Below, piece by piece: positions 58,413 to 64,000 of a stretch of 64,000 nt of DNA. Made by a program: the position numbers and the translations under genes. Each line of letters starts with the position of its first letter. Position 1 is the stretch's first letter. The stretch is from JANXUC01 sp043782485 (GTDB taxonomy: Bacteria; Acidobacteriota; Terriglobia; Terriglobales; Acidobacteriaceae). The notes beneath the pieces are model-generated. The model did no database searches. It saw nothing but the letters and a program-made list of their open reading frames with translations, and was not told where the DNA came from. The DNA lies in assembly GCA_043782485.1 (NCBI GenBank), contig JAYWAL010000048.1:34455-98454 (forward strand), in the 5' to 3' direction.

Positions 58413-61400
58413 TTAGAATTCCCATCTGACGCTGAACCGCGCGTACAGCGGGCGCTGATAAGCAGGGTTAGCATTGCCGTTCACCGCCGAAGGCCCGATG
58501 CCGCTGGGCTTCAGGAAGTCGGCGTTACCGACACCGAACCTGCTCTGCCGCTGCTGGTCCACACGGAGGAGTGTACGCTGGTTGGTGATGTTGAAGATGT
58601 CAAAACCCAAGTGGAGCTTCGACCCTTCGGTGATGTGGATTGGGTAGTCCAGTTTGTAATCGACGCTACCCCAGTTCTTCTCACGACCCAATGAGCCACG
58701 AGCGGAAACACAGTTCGTGGTGTCATCGGCGCAGAAGGGTACTTCACCCGCGTTCTGGTAAGCCGGGTGAGCGTACAGATTGTTGATCGGCGCACCGGTC
58801 TGGAAGTGGACCGAAGTGCCCATGGTCAAGCCCTTGGCGTGCTTGGAAAATGTATAGCTGACAAAGCCGTTCACCAGGTGGTGAACGTCGGTGTTTAGGA
58901 CTCCTGAAACGAACTGCTGTCCCAGAAGGTTGAAGTCTCCGCGCGTAAAGTCGAACAGAGAGCTGATGTTCGGGTCGTTCTGATTGTTGTCATTGCGGAA
59001 CGAACCTTCGTAGTTGCCCTGCAGCTTGGCAATACGGTAGTTCGCGCGCATCTGCCAACCACGCGACATGGACTTGTTGACTTCAATTTCCAGGGCCTGG
59101 TACTTGCGCTGCGGATCGACAAAGCCATCCGGCTGGCCATCGGCACCCGGGATACCCACAATCTGGGCTCCGGTGGAATCAAACGCGTTGGGAATACAGA
59201 ACGCATTGTTTCCGTTGCCCAGCGTGACGATATTGCCGTTGCTGTCGGTCGCCTGACCATCGATCAGGCTCTGGTTGGTCCCGGTCGAATTACAGCTCGC
59301 GGGCGCGCTGCCAAGAACATAATCGATCTGCGGAACATTGATGAACTTGTCCTGCACCTTGCTGACGTTGCTGATGGTGTAGAACTGGTTCATCCCGTTC
59401 TGGTAGGCTTCCGGCGAAATAGGAGCGTTGTCCTCAATGATGCGCTTGATACGGCGATCCGTATAACGCGCGCTGAAAATCACGCCCGAGGTGCCAAATT
59501 CGTGTTCAAAGCCAACCACATACTCGTCGAGGTATTCACTGCGAGTGCCCTTGGCGAAAGGCTGCGAAGGAGCTTGCGCGGAAACACCCGTCAGGAAAGT
59601 AGGATTGTTGTTCGCGATGCTGAAGTTGGTGAAATCAAGTGTCCCGTCCGGGTTGACCAGGGCGTGTCCCGCCCCATCCGTATTGGGCACCCAATTGGTG
59701 ACGGCGAAGTCGTACTCAGCGCTAAGTGAGCGAATGGCGATATCCAGAGGCAACGACTCGGTATAACGGCCGAAATTCGCTGTAACCTTGGTCTTGCGGT
59801 TACCCCAAGGGTCGACGCTAATACCTAGGCGCGGCGACCAGTTGTCGTTAAATGTGTAGGCGACGTTGACACCCTGCACGTGCTGTTGTTCCCAGCGAAT
59901 GCCGGCGTTCAGCGTCACGTACTTGTTGGGCGACCAGTTGTCTTGAGCAAACAGGGTGTGGTATTGAGACGTGGTCTTAAAGTTCAGGTTACCGAACTCA
60001 CCACGATCCTGACGGAGGTAGAAACCAATACCACCATCCGCACACTCGGTCATACCGGGAACGTAAATCTCTGCTGCGTTGGCCCCGCCGTTCTCGATGC
60101 AGCGGCCAGCCGAATCACGCATCTGGAAAGTTGCTGTGGTGCCATTCGCAACCAAAGCGGTGTTGGCCAGGGAAGTAGGGTCAGGATCGCCAGTGATGCC
60201 CACTGCCTGCGCTGCAGTAACCGGTAGCGTTGCGCCGGTATAAGCCTTGGTGCCGTCATAGTGCCCACGGTCAAACTTGTATCCGAAGGTGAAGTTGTGC
60301 TGTCCCAGGAAGTTCAGGGTCTTGGAAGTGTCAAAATTGTAGCCGTAGTTGTCGCCCTTGGTATTTTCGTGATAGCCCTCGCCCTGGCGGACGAACTGAC
60401 CGCGCAACTGAGCATCCGTGGAGGTACATTCCGGGCTGAAAACCGGAGCGCCGCACGGATTCCGCTGGATGCGGTCCACGACGACGTACGTATTGGGCGA
60501 GTTGGGTGTATCGGTCAGGTTGTTGTGGCCCCAGGAGAAAGACCCGTTCAACAACCAAGTGGGGGACAGGGTGCCGTTGTAACGTACAGCCAGGTTGCGC
60601 GTGCCGTATTGCAGCTTGTTGAAGGTCGTGGATGAAGCGGTCTGGGGACCGCCATTCCCGTTGGCGCTCAATTTTCCGTAAGTCGGGTCGCCGAATAGGG
60701 ACGCTTCGATTTGGTGATTGTCGTTGAGCTTAAACGTGCCCTTGCCTGCGTACGAGTAGACCTTGGTCGGGATGTTGTAGTTGCCGAGGAAAGTTTGGGT
60801 CGGGCCCGGGCATTGTGGACAGCCGGGAGTAACTGTGCCGGTTGGAGTTCCCAAATCAGAAGGATTCAGGTACTGGGCAAACTGATCGTAATCCGTGTTC
60901 CATTGCGGGTTGAAGGAGCCGAACACGAAAAGGTGGTTCTTGATGAGTGGACCGCCAATCTGCGTATCCAGGTCGTAGTTGCTCTGGTGCAGAACCTTGC
61001 CCTGGAGATTGAACCGGCCTGCGGCATCCGACTGCAAGCGAGCCTTCTCCGCCTGCTGCGGCGCGAAATAGCCACCGACTACGCCATGCCACTGGTTTGT
61101 GCCGGACTTGGTAACGATTTGTACGATACCGCCGGTCGACTTGCCGTACTGTGCTTCGAAACCGCCGGTCTTGACGTCGACTTCCTTCACGAAGGAGAGG
61201 TTGATGCCCGTCGAAAGAGAACCGTAGATTCTGGAGTACACGCCGATCCCGCCAAAGCCGCCGTCCGTGATGCTGACGCCGTCAGCGACGTAATTGTTCT
61301 CCAAGCCCGTGCCGCCTGCGATGGAAGGATTCGCGGTACCAGTACCACCGCCACCCGCAACGCCCGATGCTGCATAGAAGAGGCCGGTAACACCGCGACC

Positions 61401-61856
61401 CACCGGAACGGATTGGTAGAATTGGTCATTCAGATTGGCGCCGTTGGAAGTGGAGGTTGTATCCACCGTAATGGCGTCGGCCGTGACTTCCACTGTAGTT
61501 GAAGCCGCTCCAACTTCAAGCTTGGCGTTCACGACGGAGGTTTTACCTACGACGACCTCAACATCCTTAACGTCGGAGGTCTTGAATCCGGCCTTCTCGA
61601 TTTTCACCGTGTAGGTTCCCGGCGTAAGGATCTGGAACAAAACCTTACCGTCGGAACCGGTTGTGAGGACTTTGTCTCCGGTAGGTCCGACCAGAGTAAC
61701 TTTCGCGTCTGCAACAGTAGCGCCCGACGGATCACTCACGTAAGTCGCGACATTGCCCTTGACGGTCGATTCCGCCGAACCCTGGGCGAATCCGAGGGTG
61801 GTCAGCGACGCAAACAGCGCCAGTAGCGCCGAGCTCAAGACTAATTTCTTCAACAT
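58413..61856 (-). CDS. Oar-type TonB-dependent receptor (second)
   Basis: The protein has 1147 residues. A signal peptide (1-25, to GFAQ) precedes a carboxypeptidase-regulatory-like domain (about 33-115; VADAKVTLVGPTGDKVLTTG). A plug region with Gly-rich loops follows, then a long barrel ending in RFSVRWEF (C-terminal Phe). The ATG at 61856 follows GAGGA. It shares the layout of the receptor at 42767 but not close sequence. A possible sigma-54 site lies about 105 bases upstream of the start. The ligand is unknown; a large nutrient or peptide is typical. Confidence 0.93.
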   Translation of the reverse strand: MLKKLVLSSALLALFASLTTLGFAQGSAESTVKGNVATYVSDPSGATVADAKVTLVGPTGDKVLTTGSDGKVLFQILTPGTYTVKIEKAGFKTSDVKDVEVVVGKTSVVNAKLEVGAASTTVEVTADAITVDTTSTSNGANLNDQFYQSVPVGRGVTGLFYAASGVAGGGGTGTANPSIAGGTGLENNYVADGVSITDGGFGGIGVYSRIYGSLSTGINLSFVKEVDVKTGGFEAQYGKSTGGIVQIVTKSGTNQWHGVVGGYFAPQQAEKARLQSDAAGRFNLQGKVLHQSNYDLDTQIGGPLIKNHLFVFGSFNPQWNTDYDQFAQYLNPSDLGTPTGTVTPGCPQCPGPTQTFLGNYNIPTKVYSYAGKGTFKLNDNHQIEASLFGDPTYGKLSANGNGGPQTASSTTFNKLQYGTRNLAVRYNGTLSPTWLLNGSFSWGHNNLTDTPNSPNTYVVVDRIQRNPCGAPVFSPECTSTDAQLRGQFVRQGEGYHENTKGDNYGYNFDTSKTLNFLGQHNFTFGYKFDRGHYDGTKAYTGATLPVTAAQAVGITGDPDPTSLANTALVANGTTATFQMRDSAGRCIENGGANAAEIYVPGMTECADGGIGFYLRQDRGEFGNLNFKTTSQYHTLFAQDNWSPNKYVTLNAGIRWEQQHVQGVNVAYTFNDNWSPRLGISVDPWGNRKTKVTANFGRYTESLPLDIAIRSLSAEYDFAVTNWVPNTDGAGHALVNPDGTLDFTNFSIANNNPTFLTGVSAQAPSQPFAKGTRSEYLDEYVVGFEHEFGTSGVIFSARYTDRRIKRIIEDNAPISPEAYQNGMNQFYTISNVSKVQDKFINVPQIDYVLGSAPASCNSTGTNQSLIDGQATDSNGNIVTLGNGNNAFCIPNAFDSTGAQIVGIPGADGQPDGFVDPQRKYQALEIEVNKSMSRGWQMRANYRIAKLQGNYEGSFRNDNNQNDPNISSLFDFTRGDFNLLGQQFVSGVLNTDVHHLVNGFVSYTFSKHAKGLTMGTSVHFQTGAPINNLYAHPAYQNAGEVPFCADDTTNCVSARGSLGREKNWGSVDYKLDYPIHITEGSKLHLGFDIFNITNQRTLLRVDQQRQSRFGVGNADFLKPSGIGPSAVNGNANPAYQRPLYARFSVRWEF

Positions 61857-61959
61857 ATATTCCTCACTCCTTGTGAAGTCGAACCTGAAATCAAAGCAAA
61901 CTACCAAAATTTTGCGCAGCGCAACCACTCAGCGCCCACGGATACACTCAATCCTGTAT

Positions 61960-61975
61960 AGCACTGCGAGTGCCA
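61960..61975 (-). promoter_or_regulatory. Candidate sigma-54 promoter element before the second TonB receptor
   Basis: On the minus strand TGGCACTCGCAGTGCT matches TGGCACg-N4-ttGCw: the GG and GC dinucleotides are 10 bases apart as required, with mismatches at position 7 and at the first T of TTGC. It lies about 105 bases before the ATG. It is also part of a short palindrome GCACT-gcg-AGTGC. Confidence 0.4.
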
Positions 61976-62117
61976 GTGTTGATATCAGGTTGAGAATGAA
62001 CAACTAGTTTGTTTTCATGACGTTACTGGAATATTGGAAACTGGATATTTCCGTGAATACAGAAAATCATATGGCATGGCGCTTTAGTGCTATGGATTTC
62101 AGAATTTCCCGGCGAGG

Positions 62118-64000
62118 CTATAGCGATGGGGGCGGGGCGACCAGCAGCGACTTGCCCTTGCGCTCCAGCTCTGCTGCCTTCTGGGCGTTGCCGAGGCGCT
62201 GGTAGTAGGTGGCCAGGGCCAGGTAGAGTGGGCCACTTTCGGGCTTGAGCGTGATGGCGGCTTCGACGATATCGGCGGCCTTTTTGGTGTTGCCGGTCTT
62301 ATCGAAGCTATCGGAGAGGTTGACGATGGTCTGGTCTTCGGTCTGGGCTGTGACCGCGGGCTGGGCGTAGAGCTGGATGACTTTGTCGTAAGCCTGCTGG
62401 TGGAAATAGATGTCGACAAGGCGGGCACGGGCCAGGTCGTTCTTGGGGTTCTTCTTGAGGGATTCCTGCAAGGCCTTGGAGGCGCAAGGGGTGTCATTCT
62501 GGGCGAGACAGGTGACGCCAAAGTCGTAATCGGCTTCGCCTTTGTTGACGTAGTCGGCGAGCTTGTCGTCGTAGATGTCCCAAGCTTCGAGTTGCGAGCC
62601 GGAATCGGTGACGACGTGGAAGGCCAGGGCGCCGAAGCGTTTTTCGCGCGTTTCGGGATCAGTAATCGTCAGGGCCATGCGGTAGTTGCCGGGCTCGAGC
62701 TCCAAGGTGCTGAGCTTTTTGCCACTGATCATGGAGCCGCTTTCGTCGAATTGTGTTTTGTCGGCTTCGTCGTGGATGGATTTGGCGGTGCCGGTGATGC
62801 CGGGGCGGCCGTAGGCATAGTCGGCCATCAGCTTCTTTCCTGCATTGTTGGCTGGGACGGTGGGGACGGACCAGATCTGATAGAAGACTTTGAGATCCTG
62901 GCCTGGGATCAGGGCCAGGTCTTTGCCAGCGTAGGGAGTGAACTTGACGCCGCCTGAGCTGAAGGGGAGCACGGCGGAGGCTGCCGGATCGATCTGTTGA
63001 ATTTCTGAAAATGGAACAATCTCGGTAACATCAAAGCCATCCGTGGGCACATTGGGCACGACGATGTCGCGTTCGGCCGTGTAGGAAGTTTCACCAAGCA
63101 GATTGGTCAGCGAAAACTCCACCTTATATTTGCCCGGTGCAAGCGGGAGCCAGTCTTCGAAACCGAAAGGCTTGCCCTTAACTTCCTCCAGTTGATCCTT
63201 GGTGATGTAACGGGCAATCTTCCTATCTCGTTGAAAGAGCGGCTTGTGATCCGAAGTGAAAACGTGCGCCGTGACTTCGAGGGAAATGTAGTAGCGATTG
63301 TCATCCTTGGCGACGGCAAAGTCGGTAGCGCTGTTGAGGCGAAGTACGTAGTTAAGCCGAGTGAACCCTTGCCGGTCACGCAGCGGGACGGTAAGCACAT
63401 TAAGGAACTCGCCGGGCAAGACGACGCGATGAGAGACACTTTCGCGCATCGACCGTTTCAGATTCAGCGCTTCAATGCTGAAGGGATGGTTTGCGAGGTC
63501 CTTGATCGTCCCCAACATGAGGTCCGACTGCAAGGTGGAGCTGGCATCGTTAATATTCACCGGCTCACCGGGGATGAGACTGAGCGTGGTGAGCGCGACT
63601 TCCCGCCCCAGAATATGATCGATTTCCAACACCGACTGCACTCGACCACCTTCAGCGAAGTGCGAGCTGACGAGTTTGTCCGGGCCGTCCATGTAGGGAC
63701 TGTAGAGCCGGAAATCACCGAAATTCTTTTCGTAGAAAATTATGTAGAAATTAGGCGGAAGGGCCAGGTTGGCCTGCGAGTAAAACCAAATCTCCATGCC
63801 CCGGACTTCGCTCTGGGCAACATAACGCGCCTTCTGCTGCGGTGCGCCTAAGGTGATGTAGATGCGGCCCATGTCGGTATCCCAACCATCCTTGGAGCCG
63901 TTGGTGGAGAAGTGGTCGTTGGCGTACTCGATGCGTTTGTATATGTCTTCCTTGTAGGGGTTGCCGGGGGCGCCGGGCGTGGTGTTGCGCAACTCCCAGA
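62118..64000 (-). CDS. GWxTD-domain protein with TPR tail, N-terminus cut by window end
   Basis: About 627 residues are visible; the frame runs off the window. The first part has the GWxTD signature: WELRNTTPGAPGNPYKEDIY, RIEYANDHFS, GWDTDMGRIYITLGAP. A middle beta-rich region (about 120-440) follows, and the C-terminal 150 residues contain TPR-like helices (YDFGVTCLAQNDTPCASKALQ, LARARLVDIYFHQQAYDKV, LYLALATYYQRLGNAQKA). GWxTD proteins are typical of Acidobacteriota and related phyla, are usually secreted, and have no known function. A TTG at 63992 is not a start, since homology continues upstream of it. Confidence 0.85.
   Translation of the reverse strand, partial: WELRNTTPGAPGNPYKEDIYKRIEYANDHFSTNGSKDGWDTDMGRIYITLGAPQQKARYVAQSEVRGMEIWFYSQANLALPPNFYIIFYEKNFGDFRLYSPYMDGPDKLVSSHFAEGGRVQSVLEIDHILGREVALTTLSLIPGEPVNINDASSTLQSDLMLGTIKDLANHPFSIEALNLKRSMRESVSHRVVLPGEFLNVLTVPLRDRQGFTRLNYVLRLNSATDFAVAKDDNRYYISLEVTAHVFTSDHKPLFQRDRKIARYITKDQLEEVKGKPFGFEDWLPLAPGKYKVEFSLTNLLGETSYTAERDIVVPNVPTDGFDVTEIVPFSEIQQIDPAASAVLPFSSGGVKFTPYAGKDLALIPGQDLKVFYQIWSVPTVPANNAGKKLMADYAYGRPGITGTAKSIHDEADKTQFDESGSMISGKKLSTLELEPGNYRMALTITDPETREKRFGALAFHVVTDSGSQLEAWDIYDDKLADYVNKGEADYDFGVTCLAQNDTPCASKALQESLKKNPKNDLARARLVDIYFHQQAYDKVIQLYAQPAVTAQTEDQTIVNLSDSFDKTGNTKKAADIVEAAITLKPESGPLYLALATYYQRLGNAQKAAELERKGKSLLVAPPPSL

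Noticed and set aside
1..64000. tRNA and rRNA genes
   Set aside because: I scanned for T-arm-like GGTTCGAAT strings and conserved rRNA blocks and saw none, but a covariance search was not possible.

Overview
The window reads as chromosomal DNA of a soil-type Acidobacteriota bacterium, probably the Koribacter/Terriglobales side of the phylum. This is inferred from the gene set, not from a marker gene. The pointers are two very large Oar-type TonB-dependent receptors with N-terminal carboxypeptidase-regulatory domains, a GWxTD-domain protein, a hopanoid radical-SAM enzyme (HpnH), GC-rich third codon positions, and many short palindromic intergenic repeats. I saw no rRNA, tRNA, CRISPR array, transposase or prophage.

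Layout. 1-8.9 kb: a receiver-like protein with a basic low-complexity head, an EAL-HDOD signalling protein, a DUF481 outer-membrane protein, an AsmA-family protein, a PepSY protein, and a TolC/membrane-fusion pair with no pump gene beside it. 9.1-13.6 kb: a giant secreted repeat protein and a glycine-rich lipoprotein. 13.6-19 kb: a NeuC-like epimerase and a DegT aminotransferase (surface sugar synthesis), a 48-residue membrane peptide, a methyltransferase and an aldehyde dehydrogenase. 19.3-22 kb: a zinc-finger membrane protein, a WalJ-like metallo-hydrolase and a secreted GH18 enzyme. 22.1-24.2 kb: an accessory island with a hairpin-rich leader and a two-gene cassette (DUF4365-type putative nuclease plus an unrecognised 385-residue partner). 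24.3-34 kb: serS, a LolA-like protein, hpnH with an overlapping partner, a broken brnA antitoxin, a secreted Asp/Arg-rich protein, 3-hydroxybutyryl-CoA dehydrogenase, tag, a cupin, and a winged-helix/hydrolase fusion. 34.2-46.6 kb: P5C dehydrogenase, a membrane sensor with a small partner, a GH18-like/deacetylase/GT2 fusion, a GT39-like protein, and the first TonB receptor. 46.8-53.4 kb: the F1 plus b/b' ATP synthase operon (atpF'-F-H-A-G-D-C), without a and c. 53.5-64 kb: a dienelactone hydrolase, hflX-hfq, a PuuD-like membrane protein, a TPR protein, the second TonB receptor, and a GWxTD protein cut by the window end.

Most of the window is housekeeping and cell-envelope biology. The best candidate for something undescribed is the DUF4365 cassette at 22562-24228. 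Its two genes overlap by four bases, it looks less GC-rich than its neighbours, it sits just before serS, and its first protein carries a D...QxK nuclease-like signature. Other points of note are a possible sigma-54 promoter before the second TonB receptor, a b subunit of ATP synthase with a signal-peptide-like head, an enlarged gamma subunit, a single-chain hydrolase/deacetylase/synthase, and several families of dispersed palindromes.
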